From: Burkholderiales bacterium
GTDB taxonomy: Bacteria > Pseudomonadota > Gammaproteobacteria > Burkholderiales > Burkholderiaceae
Direction of reading: 5' to 3'
DNA length: 19,639 nt
Assembly: GCA_947372535.1 (NCBI GenBank)
Contig: CANBUA010000055.1
Coordinates: 1 to 19,639 of the forward strand
Part shown: positions 7,292 through 14,172 of the stretch, piece after piece
Position numbering within the stretch: position 1 is the first letter of the stretch
How the letters are laid out: every line of letters begins with the position of its first letter
Position numbers and translations under genes: made by a program
The notes under the pieces: generated by a model
What the model was told of the DNA's origin: nothing
What the model saw: only the letters and a program-made list of their open reading frames with translations
Database searches by the model: none

Positions 7292-9448
7292 TCAAATGGC
7301 CGACAAGTGGATGGCCGCCGAAGCGGTGTCCACCACGTGAATGCGTGGCGCCATGCCTGGCGTCGGGGCCAGCCGGGCGCCCGTTTCACGCTCGACCTGC
7401 CAGGCCAGCAGCTCGTATTCAGGCATGGGCCGGGCGAACAAAAAGCCTTGTAGCTCATCACAATGCAAGTCGCGCAAGGCCTGGGCCTGGGCCTGGGTTT
7501 CCACCCCTTCGGCCACCACCCTGAGCCCCAGCGCATGCGCCAGCCTGACCACCGCCTCGACAATGGCCTTGGCGTCGTGGCTGACCAGGCTGTCCAAGTC
7601 CTTGACGAAGCAGCGATCGACCTTGAGTTGCTTGGCCGGCAAACGGCGCAGGTAGCTCAGGCTGGAATAGCCGGTGCCAAAGTCGTCGATGGACAGTTGC
7701 ACGCCGATGGCATGCAGCAAATCGAACATCTTCAAGGAGGACTCGATGTTCTCCATGGCCACCGACTCCGTGATCTCCAGCACCAGCATGTGGGGCGGCA
7801 CGCGGTGATCGGCCAAGGCGCGACGCACTTGCTCGCCCAGGTCAGTCTGGCGCAACTGGTGCACCGACACGTTGACGGCGACGTGGATCTCGACGCCGGC
7901 ATCCAGCCAGGCGCGGACCTGCCGACAGGCCTCGCGCAGCACCCATTGCCCGAGTTCGCCGATCAGGCCAAAGCGCTCAGCCACCGGGATGAACTCGGCC
8001 GGGCTGACCATGCCACGCACCGGGTGCTTCCAGCGCAACAGGGCTTCGACGCCCGAGAGCTGGCCGTTGTGGGCATCGATCTTGGGCTGGTAATAGAGGA
8101 TCAATTCTTGGCGCTGCGTGGCATGGCGCAGGTCGCGCTGCAGGGCCACCAGCGGTTCCAGGCTGCGGCCCATGCCCTCTTGGTAGAGGCAATAAACGCC
8201 GCCGCCGGCGCTGCGCGCGGTCAGCATGGCCTCGTTGGCGTGGTCCACCAAACGCATGGGGTTGGGCTGCTCGGGGTAGAGCGCCACGCCGATGGAGCAG
8301 GTCAGTTCCAACTCGTCGGCAGCCACCACATAAGGCTGCGCCAACACCTCAGTGACACGCTGGGCCAGTTGCGTCATGGCCATCGCATCGCCCGGGCTCT
8401 TGAGCAGCAGGAGGAATTCGTCACCATCGGCGCGCGCCACCACATCTTCCGTGCGCATCATGAGGCGCAGCCGCGAGCCGATCTGTCGCAGCACGTCGTC
8501 ACCCACCGCATGGCCGAAGTGGTTCATCATGGACCGAAAGCCATCGAGGTTGATGAGCATGACGGCCAGCCGATCGGCACCATCGTCCAGCGATTGCTGC
8601 AACTGGGCGTCAAAGCCGTGCCGGTTGTGCAGGCGCGTGAGGTGGTCGCGGAAGGAGGCGTGCGCCAGGTCGCTTTTGGCCTGGGCCAAAGAGGCCTTGA
8701 GTTGCGTTTGCCGGGCTCGGTGGCGCTCATCCAAGGTGGCGCCCATGTGGACCAGCAAGAACAGCATCATGGCCACGCCCATGAGGATGGGCATGAGCTG
8801 AGCGCCGGTGCCGAAGTCATCGGTGAGCGATTGCGAGCCCTGCTGGAACTCGGCCGCGCGAACCACCAGCAATTGCGCCATCCGGAAAAGCGTGGAGAGC
8901 ACCGCGATGATGGCCAGCCGCGTGGCCAGAGAGGCATGGCTGTCCCACGAGCGCCGCAGGATCACCGAGGCCAGCGTGGTCACCACGAGGATGGCCGAAA
9001 AGCCAAGGACCAGGGTGAGTGGATTCCACTGTACCGAGGGCTTGAGCACGATGGTGGACACGCCCATGAAGACCAGGCTGGTACAGCCCAGGCTGATCAA
9101 CACGATGCCCAGGGAACGCAGCGGCCAGGAGATGCGCCGATGGCTGTTGAGCCACAACACGATCCCCCACAGGCCCACCGCCGGCAGCCAACTGCCCACG
9201 ACCATGCTCAGCACATGGCCGTGCCGGATGGGCAACTCGATGGCCAGGGTGGTGATGAGGGCTTCGGCCCAGATGCCCGTGCCCAGGCAAATGGAGCCCC
9301 CGACCCACCACCCGAAGCCGGTGTCACGCTCGGATTCGCGGATCCGCCGTACCACCAGTTTCTGAATGAACAGGGCATAGACCGACAAGACCCAGGCTGC
9401 CATGAGTGCAGCGCCGTTGAAGGTCACCGGCATCAGTGAATGAGACAT
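7292..9448 (-). CDS. membrane GGDEF-EAL protein with degenerate MHYT-like sensor (cyclic-di-GMP phosphodiesterase)
   Basis: 718 aa from the ATG at 9448, which has GGAGG 4 nt before it (preferred over the start at 9502). Residues ~1-240 hold about seven hydrophobic segments laid out like an MHYT sensor ('GTGIWAEALITTLAIELP' at 56-73), but the Met-His-Tyr-Thr motifs are lost. The GGDEF domain (~265-425) has 'DHLTRLHNR' and motif DGDEF (341-345) instead of GGDEF; N300 replaces the first metal Asp, while an I-site RTED (332-335) is kept. The EAL domain (~450-695) keeps EALLRW (468-473), NVS, EITES, DDFGTGYSSL, LKVD, AEGVET and LQGF, so all the expected catalytic residues are present. Inference: an active c-di-GMP phosphodiesterase with a regulatory or weak cyclase domain. 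It is probably cotranscribed with metH. Confidence 0.93.
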   Translation of the reverse strand: MSHSLMPVTFNGAALMAAWVLSVYALFIQKLVVRRIRESERDTGFGWWVGGSICLGTGIWAEALITTLAIELPIRHGHVLSMVVGSWLPAVGLWGIVLWLNSHRRISWPLRSLGIVLISLGCTSLVFMGVSTIVLKPSVQWNPLTLVLGFSAILVVTTLASVILRRSWDSHASLATRLAIIAVLSTLFRMAQLLVVRAAEFQQGSQSLTDDFGTGAQLMPILMGVAMMLFLLVHMGATLDERHRARQTQLKASLAQAKSDLAHASFRDHLTRLHNRHGFDAQLQQSLDDGADRLAVMLINLDGFRSMMNHFGHAVGDDVLRQIGSRLRLMMRTEDVVARADGDEFLLLLKSPGDAMAMTQLAQRVTEVLAQPYVVAADELELTCSIGVALYPEQPNPMRLVDHANEAMLTARSAGGGVYCLYQEGMGRSLEPLVALQRDLRHATQRQELILYYQPKIDAHNGQLSGVEALLRWKHPVRGMVSPAEFIPVAERFGLIGELGQWVLREACRQVRAWLDAGVEIHVAVNVSVHQLRQTDLGEQVRRALADHRVPPHMLVLEITESVAMENIESSLKMFDLLHAIGVQLSIDDFGTGYSSLSYLRRLPAKQLKVDRCFVKDLDSLVSHDAKAIVEAVVRLAHALGLRVVAEGVETQAQAQALRDLHCDELQGFLFARPMPEYELLAWQVERETGARLAPTPGMAPRIHVVDTASAAIHLSAI

Positions 9449-9570
9449 GCGTCCTCCGCACTGGCCATGCCCCCCCGGAATGACCACGCATCTAAGAAAC
9501 AAAAGATTTAATCGTTTGTTTCTTTATCGGACGTCTTTACAAAAACCTTAGTCGATGTTGACGACAAAGG
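9449..9570. other. spacer between DUF3567 gene and GGDEF-EAL gene
   Basis: 122 bp, more AT-rich than its surroundings. It holds the GGAGG ribosome site of the GGDEF-EAL gene (9453-9457), the 31-bp near-palindrome at 9494-9524, and a small inverted repeat TTGAC-N7-GTCAA (9558-9574) that overlaps the DUF3567 stop. I could not find a convincing sigma70 promoter in it. Confidence 0.5.
9494..9524. promoter_or_regulatory. 31-bp near-perfect palindrome upstream of the GGDEF-EAL gene
   Basis: AAGAAACAAA-a-GAT-tta-ATC-g-TTTGTTTCTT: 13 paired positions per arm side with a single mismatch and a 3-nt centre, centred 61 bp before the GGDEF-EAL start. It is strikingly A/T-rich in a GC-rich region. It could be an operator for a dimeric regulator. 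A transcript hairpin ending DUF3567 transcription is the alternative; its T-rich right arm on the minus strand partly fits, but no clean T-run follows. Confidence 0.5.
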
Positions 9571-9846
9571 TCAATGCATCACCACAGGCTGCTGCGCCAT
9601 GCCGGCGAAGCGTTCCAGGTAGGCGTCGAACTCCTCGATGCTGGGCGAGGATTCGATCAGGGCTTCGATGCCTTCCTTGAAGGACTCGGCCATGCCGCCC
9701 TCGATGAACATCTCCTTGCGGGCGAACTTGTCGACGATTTCATAACCGCCGCGCTTGAGTGACTGGGGCTGCTGGGGCCCAGGATGTTCGGATTCAAGCT
9801 CGATGTGAACCACAGCGTAGTTGTCAGAGTTGTAGAGCATGTGCAT
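9571..9846 (-). CDS. DUF3567-family small protein
   Basis: 91 aa. The 'MLYNSDNYAVVHIELES' opening, 'RGGYEIVDKFARKEMFIEG' and the C-terminal 'AQQPVVMH' are hallmarks of DUF3567, a short cytoplasmic family of unknown function known from Burkholderiales. The start ATG at 9846 (MHMLYN) has a GGAG (9856-9859) nine nt upstream; the ATG two codons later at 9840 is also possible. The longer open frame to 10029 has no family match and poor coding character. It is transcribed toward the GGDEF-EAL gene and may or may not share its transcript. Confidence 0.88.
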   Translation of the reverse strand: MHMLYNSDNYAVVHIELESEHPGPQQPQSLKRGGYEIVDKFARKEMFIEGGMAESFKEGIEALIESSPSIEEFDAYLERFAGMAQQPVVMH

Positions 9847-10089
9847 GAACGTGTACTCCGTGACCAATACGGTCTGGTTCCAAGATGGGGACGACTTGCA
9901 TCGCTCCAAGCCCATCATTGACTTGTGAATCGGCCAAGTCATCCCCCGACTTGAGGGACAAGGTGACCGGCGCATCCACCGATGTGGCGGAATGCACACC
10001 CATGGTGAAGTAGGCAAGTAGCGCGCCATGCCCCCCTTAAGGGGGATGTGTCCGAAACCTTGGGGCCCGTACAGTCAATCAATTCGCTG
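9847..10089. other. spacer between the Nit1C operon end and the DUF3567 gene
   Basis: 243 bp. It holds a perfect palindrome CCCCCTTAAGGGGG (10032-10045) 44 bp past the monooxygenase stop; no T-run follows, so it is not a standard terminator. A 59-codon open frame with partly coding-like composition (9824-10003, minus strand) overlaps the DUF3567 start, but I do not call it a gene. The promoter of the DUF3567 gene must lie here or further upstream; no clear boxes were found. Confidence 0.4.
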
Positions 10090-11532
10090 TCACACGGAAT
10101 GCGAGGAGGAGGAAGTCAAGCTGGAGAGGGCATCAAGGTCGTCGGCAATTGGGGACGTGTCGAAAGCGTCCAAAGTCCCCCAGAACACCCCATCGGCCCA
10201 GGCGCCAGCGCCTGAGCCCTGCAAATCAGGTTTGCGCACCCCGCTTCGGCGGGTTTTTTTTTGGCCGGTCGTCACGGCCTCTATTTGCTCGGCCAGGTAG
10301 AGCGCGTCGCGCGCCACGCCGGAGAAGCGTCCCGAGCCCCAGGTGTGCAACCAGGGCAGGCCCAGGAAGTAAAGACCGGGTTGGTGTGTCACGCCACGTT
10401 GGTGCACAGGGTGCCCTCTTCCGTTAAACACAGGGGCGTCCACCCATTTGAAATCGGGCTCGAAGCCGATGCACCAGATCACCGAGGTGATGCCGGCCTG
10501 GGCCAGGTCCAGGCGGGTGTGCTCACCGTCGGTCGGTTGCCACACCGGCTCATAACGTGAAGGCGGCGGTGCATCGATGCCTTGTTGTGCAATGTGTTTG
10601 TCGATGGACGCGTTGATGCCGTTGTAGATCTGGTCGGCGTGGTCCAGCGCGGCGGGCAAGGTATCCCCGAACTGCAAGGCGCCATCCTGCAAGCCTTGCA
10701 GCAGGCCATGAAGTTGCATGCCTTGCAGCGCGAACTGGCGCAGGTCGATGTCGCGCCCGCCATCGCGGCCGGTCACGTAGTGGTTGGTGTTGTCGCGCAC
10801 GCCCTCGCGCAGCGGGTGCTGGTGCACGGGCATGTCGTAGTAGTTCATGTCGGCCAGCCAGTCAACCACATCGCGCGCCCGGTAGAAGCGTGCGCACCGG
10901 GGCGCATCGCCCACGGCCAGGTGGACTTGGCGGCCGGCCAGGTGCAGGTCCTCCGCGATCTGCGAGCCCGACTGGCCCGACCCCACGACCAGCACGGCGC
11001 CATCGGGCAGGGACTGCGGGTTGCGGTATTGCTCGGAGTGCACTTGCAGGATGTGCGTGGGCAGGCGCTCGGCCAGGCGCGGGATGATGGGCTGGTGGTA
11101 GCCGCCGGAGGCCACGACGACCTGATCGGCCGTGAAGTCGCCTTGCGAGGTGGTGACCTGGTAGCCGCCTTGAACACGCGGGGTGACCTGCTTGACCGTG
11201 ACGCCCTCCAGCAAGGGCGGGCGCGTGCGGGCGAGGAAGTCGGCCAGGTAGGCATTGATCTCGTCCTTCTTCATGAAGCCGTGTGGATCATCACCCGCGT
11301 ATTCGTGGCCGGGCAGCTTGCATTGCCAATTGGGCGTGACCAGGCAGAAGTTGTCCCAGCGCTGGGTGCGCCAGCTGTGCATGGCGCTGTGCTTTTCCAG
11401 CACGAGGTGGTCGATGCCACGCTGCTGAAGGTAGTGGCTCAGCGACAGGCCGGCCTGGCCGCCGCCGACGATGAGGACGCTGTGGTGCGGGGTCTTGGTG
11501 GCGTCAGCGGTGTGGGTGCTGGTGAGGCTCAT
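10090..11532 (-). CDS. MSMEG_0569-type flavin-dependent monooxygenase of the Nit1C cluster
   Basis: 480 aa; last gene of the operon, 12 bp after the MSMEG_0570 gene, with GGAG (11542-11539) 6 nt before the ATG. FAD-binding Rossmann motif 'VLIVGGGQAGLSLSHYL' (18-34), NADPH-binding motif 'VLVVGSGQSGSQIAEDL' (180-197), an 'HSEQYRNP' segment at the place of the FMO fingerprint, a 'VIWCIGFEPDF' segment replacing the usual ATGY, and 'GLYFLGLPWLHTWGSGRFSGV' near residues 386-406. By family, a flavin/NAD(P)H-dependent N- or C-oxygenation is expected; the substrate is unknown. Family homology seems to end near residue 420. The last ~55 residues follow an A9 run and a hairpin and are Ser/Ala/Asp-rich, so the annotated C-terminus may not be the natural one. 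A shortened form by slippage (stop after ~12 residues in the +1 frame) is possible. Confidence 0.92.
   Translation of the reverse strand: MSLTSTHTADATKTPHHSVLIVGGGQAGLSLSHYLQQRGIDHLVLEKHSAMHSWRTQRWDNFCLVTPNWQCKLPGHEYAGDDPHGFMKKDEINAYLADFLARTRPPLLEGVTVKQVTPRVQGGYQVTTSQGDFTADQVVVASGGYHQPIIPRLAERLPTHILQVHSEQYRNPQSLPDGAVLVVGSGQSGSQIAEDLHLAGRQVHLAVGDAPRCARFYRARDVVDWLADMNYYDMPVHQHPLREGVRDNTNHYVTGRDGGRDIDLRQFALQGMQLHGLLQGLQDGALQFGDTLPAALDHADQIYNGINASIDKHIAQQGIDAPPPSRYEPVWQPTDGEHTRLDLAQAGITSVIWCIGFEPDFKWVDAPVFNGRGHPVHQRGVTHQPGLYFLGLPWLHTWGSGRFSGVARDALYLAEQIEAVTTGQKKTRRSGVRKPDLQGSGAGAWADGVFWGTLDAFDTSPIADDLDALSSLTSSSSHSV
10151..10262 (+). ncRNA. candidate antisense small RNA ending in a strong terminator
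   Basis: On the plus strand four consecutive stem-loops can form: GGGGAC(10151-10156)/GTCCCC(10175-10180); CAGGCG-CCAG-CGCCTG (10199-10214); CCTG-CAAAT-CAGG (10218-10230); and CCCGC-TTCG-GCGGG followed by T9 (10240-10262). This is the layout of a structured small RNA with an intrinsic terminator, antisense to the 3' end of the monooxygenase gene. No convincing promoter was found upstream, and the 5' end is a guess. The alternative is a stand-alone terminator that blocks antisense transcription into the Nit1C operon. Confidence 0.35.
10240..10262 (+). terminator. intrinsic terminator with UUCG tetraloop and T9 tail, antisense to the monooxygenase gene
   Basis: Stem CCCGC/GCGGG closed by the very stable C(UUCG)G tetraloop, then nine T (10254-10262). 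It works for rightward transcription only. No annotated rightward gene lies to its left up to the GNAT-like gene at 4546-5388, so the transcript it ends is unexplained. Confidence 0.7.
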
Positions 11533-11544
11533 GGGGTGCTCCGA

Positions 11545-11838
11545 TCAGGACAAATCAGAAAAGGCGATGACGTGAACGCGGGCCTCGGGCTGAGGCGTGT
11601 AACGCGCGGCGGTGGCTTCGATCTCGGCCCACTGGTCCATGGCGCGCGAGCAGGCAAAGCCGTACTTGGCCCGCACCCGCTCAGAGGCGATCTGCAAGGC
11701 TTCATGGATGCGTTGTAGGAAGTCGTCCAGGGCGTAGTCCTGGCCGGGGGTGAGGTAGTCCTGCACGATCAGCGAAGGGCTGTAGCAGGTGCTGCCCTGG
11801 CCATCGGGCCAGCGGACGGTGAAGTGCATTTCAGGCAT
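11545..11838 (-). CDS. MSMEG_0570-family small protein of the Nit1C cluster
   Basis: 97 aa from the ATG at 11838, overlapping the end of the glycosyltransferase gene by 8 nt. The opening 'MPEMHFTVRWPDG', then 'CYSPSLIVQDYL', 'DFLQRIHEALQIASERVRAKYGFACSRAMDQWAEIE' (in outline) and 'VHVIAFSDLS' match the MSMEG_0570 'nitrogen starvation response' family as I know it. C18 and C63 are its only Cys residues. No signal peptide is seen. Function unknown; its constant presence in Nit1C clusters suggests a role as a subunit or accessory protein of one of the enzymes. Confidence 0.88.
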   Translation of the reverse strand: MPEMHFTVRWPDGQGSTCYSPSLIVQDYLTPGQDYALDDFLQRIHEALQIASERVRAKYGFACSRAMDQWAEIEATAARYTPQPEARVHVIAFSDLS

Positions 11839-13102
11839 GGTGGTGATGGTTGTGGTCTTGGGCTTGTTGCGGGTGGTGGGTGGGCCAGCCCGACGAGCCG
11901 CTTGGCCGGGCCAGGCTGCGCAGGGCGCGGTAGATCAATTCGTGTCGTTGGGCGCTGGCGGCCCAACTCATGCGCAGGCAGACGCCCCGGGCGTGTTCAA
12001 GCACGCCTTGCGTCTGTGTGGGGTCGAGGCTGGCCAACAGGGCGCGCCGGATGTCGTCCACGCTGAGGGGATCGGCCCAGAGCACTTGATGGGGCGCGAA
12101 GTGCTCGGTGAAGGGCGCCATGCGCGAGACGATGGCGGGTGTGCCACAGGCCAGGGCTTCGAGCGCCACCAAGCCGAAGCCCTCGCGAAGGGAGGGCATG
12201 GCCAAAGCGGTGGCGCGGCGATAGAGGGCGGGCAGCGCCTCATCCAGCAAGGGCCCGGTGATGCGGACCTGGTGCGCGCGCGCTTGACCGGGCGCCATGC
12301 CGTGGTCACGCAGCACCTGCTTGAACTGATGGGCGTGTTCATCGTGGTCGAGCAGGCTGGCGCCCCCGGCGATCACCAGCTGCGAATTCGGCGCCTGATC
12401 TTGCAAGGCGATGAACGCTTGCAGCAAGCGCACGGTGTTCTTGCGGGCCTCGATGCCGCCCACGGCCAGCCAGACCGGGCCGTCAGGGTGGATGCCCAAG
12501 CCATCGCAGATGCAGGCATCGGCTTGTGCTTGCTGCTGATCGATGTCGGCGGTGAAACGTGTGAGGTTCACGCCATTGGGCACAGGCGTGGCGTCCACCG
12601 CCCAATCACAGGCCAGCGTGGTCTGCCACAGGCGGCTGACGCACAGGCATTGGCTGGCCTCACGCACGCCGCGCGCCTGCCAGGCCGCCAGGCGCACATC
12701 GTCGAACTCATCGAGGTGGTGAACGGTGCGCACGAAGCCCGTGATTCGGCCTTCATCTTTCAAGGTGGCCAGGGCATTGGCGCTGATGCTGTCCTGCGAA
12801 TGCAGCACGTCGAATTGACGCAGATCGCCTTGGTCGCGCAGGTGCGCGGCCATCGCGGCCATGCGGGCGGCAATCATGGGCACGAGCGCCCGTGTGCGGC
12901 TGTGAACGGGGGCAATGGACAGCGTGGCCTGTGTCGGCCTGAACAAGGCTTGCCCCGGCGTGGCCGGCGCGAACACCGTCACCGCGTGGCCCAAGGCGCA
13001 CAAGGCATCGGCCAATTCCAGCGTGTGGACGACGCCGCCGCGCGGGTTGAGCGAATGCATCAACAAGGCGATGTTCAAGGGGCTTGTGGTCATGGTCATC
13101 AT
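11831..13102 (-). CDS. MSMEG_0565-family GT4 glycosyltransferase of the Nit1C cluster
   Basis: 423 aa. Its start codon overlaps the stop of the AIR-synthase-like gene as ATGA (13102-13099). Two-domain GT-B fold: N-terminal acceptor side with 'IALLMHSLNPRGGVVHTLELADAL' in outline (11-34); C-terminal donor side with 'WLAVGGIEARKNTVRLLQAF' (211-230) and the retaining GT4 signature E307-G-F-G-LVAL-E315-ALACGTP. No transmembrane segment is seen. By family it moves a sugar from an activated donor to an unknown acceptor, so the cluster product may be a glycoside. The C-terminus ends in a His-rich tail (HH..., then NHHHHA at 419-423), probably incidental or a metal-binding extension. Confidence 0.9.
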   Translation of the reverse strand: MMTMTTSPLNIALLMHSLNPRGGVVHTLELADALCALGHAVTVFAPATPGQALFRPTQATLSIAPVHSRTRALVPMIAARMAAMAAHLRDQGDLRQFDVLHSQDSISANALATLKDEGRITGFVRTVHHLDEFDDVRLAAWQARGVREASQCLCVSRLWQTTLACDWAVDATPVPNGVNLTRFTADIDQQQAQADACICDGLGIHPDGPVWLAVGGIEARKNTVRLLQAFIALQDQAPNSQLVIAGGASLLDHDEHAHQFKQVLRDHGMAPGQARAHQVRITGPLLDEALPALYRRATALAMPSLREGFGLVALEALACGTPAIVSRMAPFTEHFAPHQVLWADPLSVDDIRRALLASLDPTQTQGVLEHARGVCLRMSWAASAQRHELIYRALRSLARPSGSSGWPTHHPQQAQDHNHHHHA

Positions 13103-14172
13103 GCGGACACCAAGCTGGCCTCGGGGCGGGCGCAGATGAAGGGCTGCTGGGTGAAGTCCCACAGCCGGGCTTGCTCCGTGCACTGACCGCCTGGCTGGGC
13201 GCCGCCTTGGCTGAGCCAGACCTCGCGGCGCGCGGTCACCTCACCAATGACCTGGCAGGCGATGCCACGGCCCTCGAAATGCGCCGCCACGGCCGCGGTG
13301 TCCATGGCCTCGACGCTTAACAGGTAGCCGAAGCTGGGGAAGGCCTCGAGCCAGCGCAGCCACGCGGCGGGCTCGTCATGCGGCCCATGGCCGGGTGGAT
13401 GCGGGAGGGCATCAAGCTGGATGTTGGCGCCGACCCCCGAGCACTCCAGCAGCATCAAGGCCGTGCCCAGCACCCCGGCCATGCTGATGTCCTTGGCACA
13501 GGCGCAGAGGCCGGCCTCGGCCAGCTCAGGCAGCAATGCCAGGTCGGTGCGCAAACGTTGTGGGGGCGCGCCAGTGGACGCGTTCCAGAAGGGGTAGGGA
13601 TCTTGCCACTGGCCGCGCAGGTCCACGGCCATCATGAGTTGCTGGCCAGGCTTGGCGGCAAAGCTCGACAGCAGCGCCTTGGCGCGGCCCAGCACGGCCA
13701 CGGCCAACTGGCCATGTGCGGCGCGGGTGTTGCTGTGCCCGCCCACAATGGGCACGCCATAGGCCTGCGACGCAGCGGCCAGGCCTTGCAGCATGGGCGA
13801 GGCATCGTCATGGTCACGGCTCCACAAAGCATCGACGACGGCCATGGGGCGCCCGCCCATGGCGGCGATGTCGCTGAGGTTGACCATCAGGCCGCTGTAG
13901 CCGGCGAACCAGGGCATGCGCTCTACAAAATCCTCCACCAGGCCTTCGATGGCCAGCAGCAGGTAGCCATCGCCATCGGGGATGGCGGCACAGTCATCGC
14001 CCAGCAGCACGCCTTCACGGGCGGCCAGGGTGGTGCCAGCCAGGCCGTTGGGCAATGAGCGGGCCAAGGTGCCGACCACCTCGCTGATGTCCTGCTTGTG
14101 GGCAAAGCCACGGCTGCCGGTGATGGCCTGCACAAGGGCTTGAACGGGCGTGCGGCCAGGGCGGTCGGTCAT
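13099..14172 (-). CDS. AIR-synthase-like (PurM-fold) protein, sll0787 family, Nit1C cluster
   Basis: 357 aa, beginning in an ATGA overlap with the upstream GNAT gene (14172-14169). PurM/AIR-synthase features: 'VLLGDDCAAIPDGDGYLLLAIEG' (55-77), 'MVNLSDIAAMGGRPMAVVDALW' (96-117), 'YGVPIVGGHSNT' (~140), and 'AKDISMAGVLGTALMLLECSG' in the C-terminal half. This is the fold used for ATP-dependent activation of amide or formyl oxygen (PurM, PurL, SelD, ThiL, HypE). HypE, which converts a carbamoyl thioester into a nitrile, is a suggestive relative in a nitrilase cluster, but that link is inference. The upstream alternative start at 14226 would lie inside the GNAT gene and is excluded. Confidence 0.9.
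   Translation of the reverse strand: MTDRPGRTPVQALVQAITGSRGFAHKQDISEVVGTLARSLPNGLAGTTLAAREGVLLGDDCAAIPDGDGYLLLAIEGLVEDFVERMPWFAGYSGLMVNLSDIAAMGGRPMAVVDALWSRDHDDASPMLQGLAAASQAYGVPIVGGHSNTRAAHGQLAVAVLGRAKALLSSFAAKPGQQLMMAVDLRGQWQDPYPFWNASTGAPPQRLRTDLALLPELAEAGLCACAKDISMAGVLGTALMLLECSGVGANIQLDALPHPPGHGPHDEPAAWLRWLEAFPSFGYLLSVEAMDTAAVAAHFEGRGIACQVIGEVTARREVWLSQGGAQPGGQCTEQARLWDFTQQPFICARPEASLVSA

Noticed and set aside
7463..9439. 658-codon open frame on the plus strand
   Set aside because: It is exactly antisense to the GGDEF-EAL gene, whose motifs are unmistakable. Its translation is rich in His, Gln and Gly with no domain; such shadow frames are common in GC-rich DNA.
9824..10003. 59-codon minus-strand open frame upstream of the DUF3567 gene
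   Set aside because: Its first half has coding-like third-position GC (…SVDAPVTLSLKSGDD…), but the second half does not, it overlaps the DUF3567 start, and no family is recognised. It may be a gene remnant.
10046..10089. Possible insertion-sequence end near the Nit1C 3' end
   Set aside because: TGTCCGAAA-like sequence resembles some transposon termini, but there is no second end, no target duplication and no transposase.
11789..13186. 465-codon plus-strand open frame
   Set aside because: It is antisense to the glycosyltransferase gene, which has clear GT4 motifs and operon overlaps.
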